Shown here in pieces: positions 10,145 through 20,909 of a stretch of DNA of 64,000 nucleotides (its first letter is position 1; each line of letters begins with the position of its first letter). This stretch comes from Ananas comosus (taxonomy: Eukaryota > Streptophyta > Magnoliopsida > Poales > Bromeliaceae), in NCBI RefSeq assembly GCF_001540865.1, contig NC_033632.1:8272396-8336395 (forward strand). Reading direction: 5' to 3'. A program made the position numbers and the translations under genes. Below the pieces are notes generated by a model, which ran no database searches, was not told the DNA's origin, and saw only the letters and a program-made list of their open reading frames with translations.

Positions 10145-12667
10145 TGTAACACACTAGACCCATGCAATTAGCGAGGTTCGAGTGTTTGGTTGGTGTTCCG
10201 AACTTTTCCACACTTGGTGGAAGGTCGTAGACTGTATTCCGACATAAAAAGTTCGAAATTCGGATTTTTGGCTGAGTCCTGAGAGTTTCTACTCTCGGGG
10301 ACTGGTCCCTCGTGGGAGAGACGGGTTCCCCCCGGAATAGTGATGCGACAGGCTTGAGGCAACCAGTCCCTGGCTGATGAGATCGGCCCCCGAGCACGTC
10401 TTCGCGGGAAGAGACCGGTCCCATGCGGAGAGAGACCGGTCCTCGAGAGCCAGTTTTGCGGGATGGTCCTGAGGGACCGGTCCCAGCTGGGAGAGACTGG
10501 TCCCTCTGGGCGAAAATTGCCCAGACCCGGACAGTGCACAGATTGCACAGTTGAGGGACCTATGTGGATTTTGTTACCTTAGATGGCTTATAGGCCATTT
10601 CCTCTATCTCTTTCCCTCACTTCTCACTCTCTCATACTCTCTAGAAAGAGAAGAGGAAGGAGAAGAAGAAGGAAGGGAAGAAGAAGGAGAGGAGGAAGGA
10701 GAGCAACTTAGTGACCTTGAGCATCTTCTCTTCCCCTTTTTTCTCTCCATTGGAGACTTGGAGCTTGGCCTTGGAGCTTTGTGGTGGATCAATCTTCAAA
10801 CTTTGAGGATTTTGAGCTCAGTTTGGAGCATCATAGAGGTAAGTGGCTAGTTCCCTCCCTCTAGATCCTAATTTTGGAGCTTTAAACTAAATGAAATCCT
10901 AGAGTTGGATTTTAGGGTTTATTTTGGGGATTTTCGATTTGAGGGCTTTGGAACCCATTTGATGGGTTTAGAACCTTTGTTTAGATTGGTACGGAAGGAC
11001 TCTAACTCTCATTTGGAGATCGAGAGAGCTTCCTCCGCATTTGGTGAGTTTTCTCCACCTTAGCCTTTGTTGTTTGTTGTTTGAGCTTAGAGATGATCGT
11101 AAGGTTCGTTTAACCCTTGTTCCTACATTTTTACGGTGCTAGGAGAGTAATGGGCAACTTTGTCGGAGGTTACGAAGAGTTGCGACGACTTCGGTGGGTT
11201 TCGCTTCATGAAAATGGGGCAAAATGGCCCCTATGCTTTCTATACTTGTCATAAAGTCTTTTCGAATGCAAATTCATGCTAAATAGGATTTATGTGAATT
11301 TTAGAGCACTTAAAATGTATGCATTATGTATAATAAAAATTTCGCTCTATATGATAGGGCTCTATGGGTAAGCTGCATGCATATGGAAGTGTTTATTTTT
11401 GCGAGTTGGTTATATGTCTCATGCAAGGGAGATTATTAGAATTATGTATTCATGCACATAATTATCATACTTGGACTCGTTGAACAAAAGCGCCATAAAG
11501 GGGCACTTGAAACTAGTAAACTATGAAATTTCAATATAGAGACATAGTGATAGGCCATCGGACATCGACTATATTTCATGTTTTAGACATGATGATATAG
11601 TGATAGGCCATTGACACAGTTGCTATATATATATTCCATATTTTAGACATGAGGACGTGAGACTTGAGACAGACTTATATGCATGCTTGCCATTGTGCTC
11701 ATTTGCACATGCTTGTGAGGCTCGCTCCCTACAAGCCGGCACTCCGGAGATGGCCGTCGCGATACTTATTCGCCATGCGGGATTGGGCGGCGAAATGGAT
11801 TGCCGTGGGAAAGGCTCATTCCTAGAGTGGGGATGTTGACTACCACGGGGCCATTAGGCACGGTACCGGCTAGACAGCCTACGGGTGGGTCTCGCAGGCT
11901 AGACAGCCTTCGGGTTGGTCTTCATGCCAGACAGCCTTCGGGTGGGTCTTACAAGATTTAAACTTTAAACAGTTAATGTGACAAGTGGACATTGACTAGA
12001 ATAGTAAACAATGACATCCTTACAATTTGCATTGTGGACATTGGGTTGGTTGTACATTCATGCTTCTACATGTTAGCTACACTCATGTACATACCTGTTA
12101 TAGTTGCTTTATTACTTATGTAGATCATGCTAAGTAGAGACACCATAGTTGGGTAGAATTCTTGGTTACATACTTGTTCTTGGGCCTAGTGGTGCATTCA
12201 CTGAAGCCAGTAATTGCCCACTGGGAACTATTATTTAATAGTTCTCACGCCCCCTGTTTTATGATTTCTTTTCAGAGCCTTCGGCACCGGCGGAGGCACG
12301 GGATCGCGGTAAGGGAGTCGCATAGCTAGATAGCGGAGCTTGCTTTTGCTTCTAGGTAGTCTACTCTCTTTATGTTTTTGGTGAGAGAGTGTTTTGGTAC
12401 CATGTATAGAGAGACCACTCATGTATTCAGTTTAGCACTTGTTATGGGATTCTTATTGTTTTACCTTATGCTTTTGCTTAGTGGATTTACAGTTTTATGT
12501 TTATCCCTTTATTGTAGAACTTAGTTGTATTTTGCTCTGAGATCTATAGACTTTGTTGTTCTTCTGCTTTATCCATCATTTTGTTTTAGACGTCCTGTAT
12601 GTTTTAGACATATGGGTGGGTCTGTGCACGCGCCAAGCGGGCTTCCGCTGGGCCCCGGGGCATGACA
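10145..12667 (+). repeat. RE3 5' LTR (2523 bp)
   Basis: Starts TGTAACACACTAGACC and ends ...GGGGCATGACA. The matching 3' LTR starts at 17343. ACCGGT-centred palindromes of the form GGGACCGGTCCC or close variants occur at about 10300-10505. A GA-rich tract follows at 10635-10700, and the U5-type tail with GGCTTCCGCTGGG is at 12640-12667. The last sections match 20549-20909 closely. Confidence 0.93.
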
Positions 12668-12675
12668 GATTAGTT

Positions 12676-12688
12676 TGGTATCAGAGCC
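12676..12688 (+). promoter_or_regulatory. RE3 primer-binding site (initiator Met tRNA)
   Basis: TGGTATCAGAGCC lies eight bases downstream of the 5' LTR end, the same spacing as in RE1. Confidence 0.93.
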
Positions 12689-12863
12689 TAGGGTTGAGTC
12701 TTACGGGACCTAGCGAACCTTAGGCTGGTTGGACTATAGGAAATAGGCTCGTGAGAGACGAGGTCTATTGGACTTGTAAGCGAAAGTATCATGCTTGGGT
12801 CTCCTTGAATAACTCTAGAAAGTGGAGTTAAATTGAAGTGCATAGCTCCTAACTTCGCGGAGG

Positions 12864-12889
12864 GTTGCGTTGGCGGCCGACAACGTAAC
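12864..12889 (+). promoter_or_regulatory. RE3 leader hairpin with palindromic loop
   Basis: Stem GTTGCGTTG and CAACGTAAC with loop GCGGCCGA. Compared with RE1, the only stem difference (A to G at position 4) gives a G-U wobble pair in RNA, so folding is kept. It starts about 175-190 nt after the primer-binding site and ends about 140 nt before the gag ATG. Confidence 0.6.
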
Positions 12890-13031
12890 ATCGGGAGTTA
12901 GTAGTGATGCACACTTCTTTACTTTCGCACGATTTGGGTATTATCTTCTTGAGTGGGGCTGCGTTAGCATGGGTTGTCTTAACCCATGCTTGTTATGTTT
13001 GCTACAGCTTGTGACGTCGGCGACACCCACG

Positions 13032-13736
13032 ATGGCAGCCGAGGCGACCGAGCCGAGAAGGCCTGCATCCCCCCGATTCGGCGAGATTCGAGAGTTGAGG
13101 GAACAATTGGCCACTTTAGTTGGCATGGTGGAGCGACAAACGAGTGTAGTGCTACTTCTGGCCGAAACCTTGCGCCGACAGGACGAGGGATTCAGGCGAT
13201 TGGAGGGCCTGTTGGTCCAGCAGACAGCTGACCTTAGGGGGCCCCAGGAGGGTTTGGATCAAGCCTTACCCACAGGGAGAGGCATGAAGGTTACCGGAGT
13301 GGCAAAGGAGACGTCCAAGAGCGATATGTTGCATGTCGGCGAATCGTCAAGGAAGGTAAAGAAGAACCGATTTCGAGGACGCGGTTCTTTCGCCGGGAGA
13401 AGGCCGCCAAGACATTCCAAGAGTCGAAGCGAGTCGCGAGGATGTGGCTCGTCTATACAGCACAGAGGACCGGATCATTACCAGGCCCCGAGCTGTGTGG
13501 TCTGCGGTGGACGTCATTACCCACGGCAGTGCTCGCAAAATCGGGGCAGGCGCTACTCGTGTGGCCAGGCGGGCCATTTTCAGCTTGAATGCCCGATGAA
13601 TGGCGGGACCATTGGGGCATCGGTGCCCACCTCGATCCGAGAGGTACCCAGTGGATGTATGCCTGCGGATTTGCTGGAGCGGGATGTGGCGACTGATAGG
13701 GTTACTGCAGGTAGCAAGTTTTGTAGTGCTTTTTGA
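13032..13736 (+). pseudogene. RE3 gag remnant without capsid domain
   Basis: Start chosen at the ATG at 13032 (MAAEATEPRRPAS). Upstream in-frame codons belong to the leader, and the position agrees with the gag starts of RE1 and RE4. It encodes an N-terminal helix (IRELREQLATLVGMVERQ onward), then a basic stretch (KKNRFRGRGSFAGRRPP). A first zinc-knuckle-like motif CVVCGGRHYPRQC follows, then a second knuckle whose first Cys is Arg (RRYSCGQAGHFQLEC). The Retrotrans_gag capsid segment that RE1 has between helix and knuckles is absent. Without capsid this cannot form particles alone. The frame ends at TGA 13734-13736, just before the protease. Confidence 0.82.
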
Positions 13737-15557
13737 ATTTCTTCATGATTGAGATGATTGCGTCAGTTGCATCCATTCTTTGATCGGCTATTTGCCGAAT
13801 TGCATGGCACCCCGTTAGTTCACTGTTTGCGACGACGATTGACTCCCCTCCAGCTAGGCGGTTGATTTGTGGGTTGTGGGTAGCATGTTTTGCTGTGATT
13901 TATGGGTCTCTCGATGATCGCCTTAGTTGCATCCCTGGGACGGCTGTTTGCCGGATAGTGCTTAGGGACGGCCGTGCCTGGATCGTTGTGGACCGTGGAG
14001 CCTGAGCCCTTTGGGCAGGCGTAGACGGCTGTGAGTGACAGCGACTCGGTACCTACGGGTAGGGCAGAGTTTTGGTCGGGACGGTAGTCCGAGTTTAGAC
14101 CCGGGAGCATGAAATGCCACGTGATGGATCGTGGAATCGAGAATACACCGAGTGTGTAGTGACCCAACCCGAGGATTTGCTAGCGTTGATCTTTTTTGAT
14201 GCGCGTAGGATGATCGGGTGTGTCGTTTAGAACACCCTACCCTGTGAGGGGGTTTTGCGCGCCAACAAATGGATTGGCCCTACTTGGTGTGGAATTATTG
14301 TGGGTACCTGGTACCCTTGGTCTTGCGAGCTGACTTGACTCGCCTTGAGGTTCTGAGCACGAAATAGTACGATTTGAGGATCTAGTTCCGCTCGTTGCAA
14401 CGACTGTCTCCTTACCCAAAATCGGGTAATTAGGGAAGATTTGGGGCCTAGTTGGTCGTTAGCATCTGTTGATCGAGAATTCTCGTAATAGAGGATATCT
14501 CTCGAGCTGTTGTTGTTTTCCCGATTGAGACACGAAGTGTGAGCTCAGTTGGCTGGGAGGTTCTTGTGCCTAGTGATCCACTTCGTGGAGAAGCGCCCTC
14601 ACTTGTTGTGAGACCGGATGGGTTGCTTCGACTGTATGTCGATTATCGTGATCTAAATTGAACCACGATTAGGCGTTTGGATCGTTGTAGAGGCTGATTG
14701 ATCTGTTCGATTAGCCTTGAGTTGTGGGGGTACTCGATAAGATTGTGATGCAATCTGAGTAGTGCCGTTTCATGTTGGAGTTGAGGCTGTACCTCAAATG
14801 GATTTTGATGCTAGGTTGGGACATCGCAAGAATTATTGTGATGTTGCCTAAGCCTGTGGTACGCTACCAGTGTTAGGGACTTGCGGTATGAGAATTCCAA
14901 GCCCTCTAGATGGATTTGTGGAACTGGTTGCGGATAGCCATGAGTATTCCGATGAGGATTTGCGAGGATCTACTGCAGAGGCAGATTGATGTGATCAAGG
15001 CGAGAAACTCTCACTGTTGGATCGAGTAGTTGGGAAAACTTGAGAGGGAAAGATACCAAGTTGCCATTTTCCCTTGTCTGATTTATGCACCGAGAATTAA
15101 GATATTGAGAATGGGAACTGCGTGAAAGAGTTGTTTGGATGGGCGTTTTGGCTACTGGTCACGTTATGGTGACGTTGATAGAGAGCTATTACTGAATTGT
15201 GGATGAACCCTCTCTATCACTTGAGTTAAGCTCGGTGACTGTGGACACCTGGAGCATCCTGTGCTAAGGAAAGCGTTGAGGATGAGAATTTTGAATAATT
15301 CTTCAAGAGCAACTGAACGGTTAATGTGTGAGACATTCTATCCAAGATAAGCCCTTGGCTTAGGCTTACGAAGAGTTTATTTGAGGCATCGAGTTGAGAC
15401 TAAGGGAAGGGCCTTAGTGGATTGAGGATATTACTGAGTGTTGGTCCACGACCATACTTATAGTAGGAGAATTGAGAGTACTTTCCAAGCGGTGAAAGTG
15501 AGATTGAAGTGGAGGCATTGTGGTGCAATGCCGATTGAGGAATCGAGTAATCACCTT
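13737..15557 (+). pseudogene. RE3 decayed protease-RT segment
   Basis: No long frame survives, but collinear fragments are legible. A protease piece [13 protein letters not shown] lies at about 13779-13817. An RT entry piece reads RPDGLLRLYVDYRDLN near 14613-14660 and is followed by an in-frame TGA. The length from protease to RNase H, about 1.8 kb, is close to that in RE1 (about 1.6 kb), so this is not a simple deletion. Identity to RE1 is very low here but becomes high at about 15558. The abrupt change suggests a recombination junction or an unconstrained region in a non-autonomous lineage. Confidence 0.65.
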
Positions 15558-16119
15558 TGGCGAGCGGTGTGAAGTGTACACGGATCACAAGAGCTTGAAG
15601 TATCTGTTCACTCAAAAGGAGTTGAACTTGAGACAGCGCAGATGGTTGGAGCTGCTTAAAGATTATGATCTGATGATTCTCTACCACCCGGGCAAGGCTA
15701 ACGTGGTGGCGGATGCGCTAAGTAGGAAAACGACGGAAAACTTAGCGATGAATATGGTTACTCAACCGCAGTTGATCGAGCAGATGAAGCGGTTAGAATT
15801 GGAGGTAGTGACTCCGGACACACCTTTGTGGTTGATGACTTTGGTAGTGCAACCTACACTTTTGGATAGAATTAAAGAAAAGTAAGCTTCCGATGCGGAG
15901 TTGCAAAAGATTAAAGGTAAAATGGTTGACGGTTGCACCGGCGATTTCCTTGTGGATGACCAAGGATCGATGCGATTTCGTGGACGGCTATGTGTGCCAG
16001 CGGATTCTGGGATTAAAGAAGATATCCTTCAAGAAGCGCACCGGGCGCCCTATGATATTCATCCGGGTGGCACCAAGATGTATAAGGACTTAAAATTACT
16101 TTATTGGTGGCCGGGATGA
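15558..16119 (+). pseudogene. RE3 RNase H C-terminus and integrase zinc region
   Basis: Begins [17 protein letters not shown], the middle of RNase H (third catalytic Asp), and continues through DALSR and the linker. A TAA stop at 15883-15885 and a one-base deletion near 16112 (WWPG then stop) break the frame. The HHCC-type motif starts here with HRAPYDIHPGG. The protein is very close to RE1 from its first residue. Confidence 0.85.
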
Positions 16120-17287
16120 AAAAGGATGTTGGTGAATTCGTTGCTAGATGTTTGACTTGCCAACAAGTAAAGGCTGAGCACCGAATTTTCGCGGGGAAGC
16201 TTCAAAGCCTACCGATTCCAGTGTGGAAGTGGGAGATGATCACCATGGACTTCGTGACAGGATTGCCTCGCTCTCAGGCCGGGCATGCTGTTTTGGTGAT
16301 CGTGGATAGGTTGTCGAAGTCGGCGCACTTCCTACCTATTCATACGACTTGGACTGGAGAGAAGCTCGCACAAGTGTACCTGGATGAAATTGTGCGACTT
16401 CACGGAATGCCTACCTCGATTGTATCTGATAGAGACACCCGGTTTGTGTTTCACTTTTGGAGGAGTCTGCATGACGCCTTAGGCACTCGATTGGATTTAG
16501 TACTGCTTTCCACCCTCAGAGTGATGGGCAGTTGGAGCGCACTATTCAGATTTTAGAGGATATGCTTCGAGCATGTGTGATAGACTTTCGGGGAGGATGG
16601 GCGCAGCATCTACCTATGGCGGAGTTTACTTATAACAACAGTTATCAAGTAAGCATCAAGATGGCGCTCTTCGAAGCACTTTATGGACGGAAGTGTAGAT
16701 CGCCACTTCATTGGAGTGAAATTGGCGAGAGGCTGGCTTTAGGCCCTGATGTGCTCCAGGAAGCTGAGGACAAGGTTCGTATTGCTCGGGAGCGACTTTT
16801 GACGGCACAGAGTAGACAGAGGAGCTACGCCGATCGACGACGGCGAGACTTGGAGTTCCAAGTTCGAGCTCATGTTTTCTTAAAGGTCTCGCCGACAAGA
16901 GGGATCAAGAGATTTGGAATCTGGGGTAAACTAAGCCCCCGGTTTATTGGACCTTATGAGATTTTGGAGCGTGTAAGTCTGGTAGCGTATCGACTTGCTC
17001 TACCACCGAACCTATCGGACGTACACAACGTCTTTCATGTATCGGTCCTTCGGAAGTACATATTCGACCCGACTCATGTGCTGGATGCTACGCCTATAGA
17101 GTTGCCGGAGGATTTGAGTTTCGAGGAGCAACCCGTGAGGATCTTGGCTCGCGAGGTGTGGAAGCTGCGGAATCGGGATATTCCGTATGTGAAGGTTCAT
17201 TCGAGCAACTACGGGGAGCGAGAGGCCACGTGGGAGCTGGAGAGCGCTTTGCAGGAGCGCTATCCCGATCTTTTTCAGATGGATTGA
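16104..17287 (+). pseudogene. RE3 integrase core and chromodomain-like tail
   Basis: The segment 16104-16500 reads [21 protein letters not shown] (first Asp) and SDRDTRF (second Asp). A one-base deletion near 16498 shifts the frame. The last frame, 16532-17287, begins just before the third catalytic residue region (ERTIQILEDML), then carries the ALYGRKCRSPLHW block, the GPYEILE region and the chromodomain-like end (VHSSNYGEREATWELE, RYPDLFQMD). The final 251 codons are uninterrupted. It ends 43 bases before the polypurine tract. It would be functional only if the two frame errors and the upstream stops were absent. Confidence 0.88.
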
Positions 17288-17330
17288 GGTATGTTGTTGC
17301 TTTCAAGTTTCGCGGACGAAACTCCTTTTT

Positions 17331-17342
17331 AGGAGGGGTGAA
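17331..17342 (+). promoter_or_regulatory. RE3 polypurine tract
   Basis: AGGAGGGGTGAA abuts the 3' LTR start TGTAACACACTGG and is identical to the RE1 tract. Confidence 0.88.
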
Positions 17343-20300
17343 TGTAACACACTGGACCCGTGCAATTAGCGAGGTTCGAGTGTTTGGTTGGTGTTCCGAA
17401 CTTTTCCACACTTGGTGGAAGGTCGTAGACTGTATTCTGACCTAAAAAGTTTGAAATCTTGATTTTTGGCTGAGTCCTGAGAGTTTCTACTCTCGGGGAC
17501 CGGTCCCTGGTGGGAGAGACCGGTCCCCCTCGGAACAGTGTTGCGGCAGGCTTGAGGCAACCGGTCCCTGGCTGATGAGACCGGTCCCCGAGCACGTCTT
17601 CGCGGGGAGAGATTGGTCCCATGCGGAGAGAGACCGGTCCTCGAGAGCCAGTTTTGCGGGATGGTCCTGAGGGACCGGTCCCAGCTGGGAGAGACTGGTC
17701 TCTCTGGGCGAAAATTGCCCAGACCCAGGCAGTGCACAGATTGCACAGTTGAGGGACCTATGTGGATTTTGTTACCTTAGATGGCTTATAGGCCATTTCC
17801 TCTATCTCTTTCCCTCACTTCTCACTCTTTCACACTCTCTAGAAAAAGAAGAGGAAGGAGAAGAAGTAGGAAGGGAAGAATAAGGAGAGGAGGAAGGAGA
17901 GCAACTTGGTGACCTTGAGCATTTCCTCTTCCCCTTTTTGCCCACCATTGGAGACTTGGAGCTTGGCCTTGGAGCTTTGTGGTGGATCAATCTTCAACCT
18001 TTGAGGATTTTGAGCTCGGTTTGGAGCATCCTAGAGGTAAGTGGCTAGTTTCCTCCCTCTAGATCCTAGTTTTGGAGCTTTAAACTAAATGAAACCCTAG
18101 AGTTGGATTTTAGGGTTTATTTTGGGAGTTTTCGATTTGAGGGCTTTGGAACCCCTTTGATGGGTTTAGAACCTTTGTTTAGGTTGGTTTGGAAGGACTC
18201 TAACTCCCATTTGGAGATCGAGAGAGCTTCCTCCGCATTTGGTGAGTTTTCTCCACCTTAGCCTTTGTTGTTTATTGTTTGAGCTTAGGGTTGATCGTAA
18301 GGTTCGTTTAACCCTTGTTCCTATATCTTTAGGGTGCTAGGAGAGTAGTGGGCAACTTCGTCGGAGGTTACGAAGAGTTGCGACGACTTCGGTGGGTTTG
18401 GCTTCATGAAAACGGGGCAAAATGGCCCCTATGCTTTCTATACTTGTCGTAAAGTTTTTTCGAATGCAAATCCATGCGAAATAGGATTTATGTGAATTTT
18501 AGAGCACTTAAAATGCATACGTTATGTATAATAAAAATTTCGCTCTATATGGTAGGGTTCTATGGGTAAGCAACATGCATATGGAAGTGTTTATTTTTGC
18601 TAGTTGGTTATTTGTCTCATGCAAGGGAGATGATTAAAATTATGTATTCATGCACATAATTATCATGCTTGGACTCGTTGAACAAAAGCGCCATAAAGGG
18701 AAACTTAAAACTAGTAAACTATGAAATTTCAATATAGAGACATAGTGATAGGCCATCGGATATCGACTATATTCCATATTTTAGACATGATGATATAGTA
18801 ATAGGCCATTGACACAGTTGCTATATATATTCCATGGTTTAGACATGAGGACATGAGATTTGAGACAGACTTATACGCATGCTTGCCATTGTGCTCATTC
18901 GCACATGCTTGTGAGGGTCTCTCCTTACAAACCGGTACTCCGGAGATGGCCATCGCGATACTTATTCGTCGTGTGGGATTGGGCGCCGAAGTGGATTGCC
19001 GTGGGAAAGGCTCATTCCTAGNGGGGGACCGGTCTCTCCTATCAGGGACCGGTCCCCGAGAGTAAAAACTCTCAGGGCTCTGCCAAAGCTCTCGAGATCG
19101 AACTTTTAGGCCGGTATACCATCGACGGCCCTCCACCAAGTGTGGAAAAGTTCGGAATACAAATCGAACACTCGAACCTCGCAATTTGCAAAGGTCCAGT
19201 GTGCTACATTCGGGCTGATGTAAATTTGAGTTTTTGAGGGACCTCTCCGAATTTTGTTACACTAGATGGGCTTATTAGCCATTTCCCTCTCTTCCCTCCT
19301 CATTTCTCAGCCTCACCCTACACCTTCTTAAGAGAGAAGAAGAAGAAGAAGAAGAAGAAGAAGAAGAAGGAGGAGAAGAAGAAGAGGAGCTTGCTTGAGG
19401 GAGCTTGGAGCTCAACCCCTTTCTCCCCTTTCCACCCTTGCTTGGCTTGGATGCTTGCTTGTAGAGCTTGGTGGTGGACCAATCTTCAACCCTAGAAGAT
19501 TTGGAGCTTGTTTGGACGCATCTTGGGAGGTTAGTACTTGGATTCTATCCTTTGATCCTTGATTTGGTAGGTTTTACCATATGGAACCTTAGAATGGGTG
19601 TTAGGGTTGATTTTTGGGGCTTTTTGATCTAGGACTTTTGAGACTAGATTGGTTGGATTTGAACCTTCCTTGGGCTTGGATTAGAAGGGATTTAGCTCTC
19701 TTTTGGAGCTTGAGAGAGATTTCCCACACATTAGGTGAGTTTTAGCTCTTTTGCCAAGTTTGTTAAAGTTTAATCTTATAGTTGATCGTAATGCCCGTGT
19801 ATCTCTTCGCTCGATACTTTTAGGGTATTTTGAGACTCGTGGACAACCTCGTTCGGCGAATCGAGGGAGCACGCGACGGTTCGGTGGGTTTGACCTAGCC
19901 TGGCATATGAGAAATTCTCATATCTTATATTTTATGCTTGTAGAGTAAAATTCATGCATTTTCATGATAAATGTATTTATTGTGAATTTTGGGATGCTTA
20001 ACATGCCTATAATATGTGTAAGAAATTTCGGGCCCCTATATAGTAGAGGGCTACCGTGTGAGACTTGTATATGATGGGCACCCTATTGAGACTTGGAATC
20101 ATATTTCCTATTGTGAAAGTGAGCATTACCTTCATGCATTTTAAGTTATTCTTACTTGAGACTTAAGGAATCTTAGTAAGCCATAAAGAGGCATATGACA
20201 AGATTGACATATAAGATTGTGAGCTAATGTCATAAAGCGGCATTGAGCTCGTGTTTTGTGTGAACCTAGGGAATAGGGCCATTGAGAGAATTGGAATATG

Positions 20301-20909
20301 TTTGTACATCGAAATGTCTAAGTGTCATAAAGGGGCACAAGACCCAGTGAATGATTGGAGCTTCTCATTGTAACCTAGAACTAGATCATTGAGATGCTAG
20401 TGACTATTACCATGTTAGAGTCATGATGATTGAGTACTTGAGACGTTGACTACGCTTGTTTGCCATTTGTGCTCATTCGCACATGCTTGTGAGGGTCGCT
20501 CCCTACAAGCCGGCACTCCGGAGTTAGCCTATGCGACTTATGTTCGCNCGGTAAGGGAGTCGCATAGCTAGATAGCGGAGCTCGCTTTTGCTCTTAGGTG
20601 GTCTACTCTCTTTATATTTTTGGTGAGAGAGTGTTTTGGTACCATGTATAGAGAGACCACCCATGTATTCAGTTTAGCACTTGTTATGGGATTTTTTTTT
20701 ATTTTACCTTATACTTTTTCTTAGTGAATTTACAGTTTTATGTTTATCCCTTTATTGTAGAACTTAGTTGCATTTTGCTCTGAGATCTATAGACTTCGTT
20801 GTTCTTCTGCTTTATCCATCGTTTTGTTTTAGACGCCTTGCATGTTTTAGACATATGGCGGGTCTGTGCACGCGCCGGGCGGGCTTCCGCTGGGTCCCGG
20901 GGCGTGACA
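17343..20909 (+). repeat. RE3 3' LTR, interrupted by foreign LTR sequence between two Ns
   Basis: 17343-19021 matches the 5' LTR up to the equivalent of about 11823, and 20549-20909 resumes at the equivalent of about 12307. The sequence between (19023-20547) is not the missing 480 bases. It consists of a reverse-oriented LTR head (19023-19208) and a forward piece of a related LTR (19209-20547). Both junctions coincide with single N characters (19022, 20548). The outer ends are sound because the target duplication is present. Confidence 0.85.
19023..20547. repeat. Composite of related LTR fragments between two N gaps
   Basis: 19023-19208 is the reverse complement of an LTR head, ending ...GTGCTACA, with GGGACCGGTCC palindromes. 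From 19209 the sequence runs forward and resembles LTR positions from the GAGGGACCT block to the CTACAAGCCGGCACTCCGGAG block, including a GAA microsatellite at 19330-19375. It is either a nested insertion with unresolved edges or an assembly patch. Confidence 0.6.

Larger units (their letters stand above)
10145..20909 (+). mobile_element. RE3: Ty3/gypsy chromovirus (Tekay/Del-like) nested in the RE2 LTR
   Basis: A 10.8-kb plus-strand element with TG..CA LTRs, primer-binding site, leader hairpin, gag remnant, pol and polypurine tract. It is bounded by a 5-bp target duplication with one mutation. It is related to RE1: RNase H end, integrase and chromodomain are very similar in protein. However, its gag lacks the capsid domain, and the protease-to-RNase H segment is scrambled. 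The 3' LTR contains 1.5 kb of foreign LTR sequence between two N characters. RE3 inserted after RE2 was already in place. Confidence 0.9.

Noticed and set aside
13820..14167. Minus-strand frame of 115 codons in RE3
   Set aside because: It is antisense to the decayed protease-RT segment and shows no family motif.
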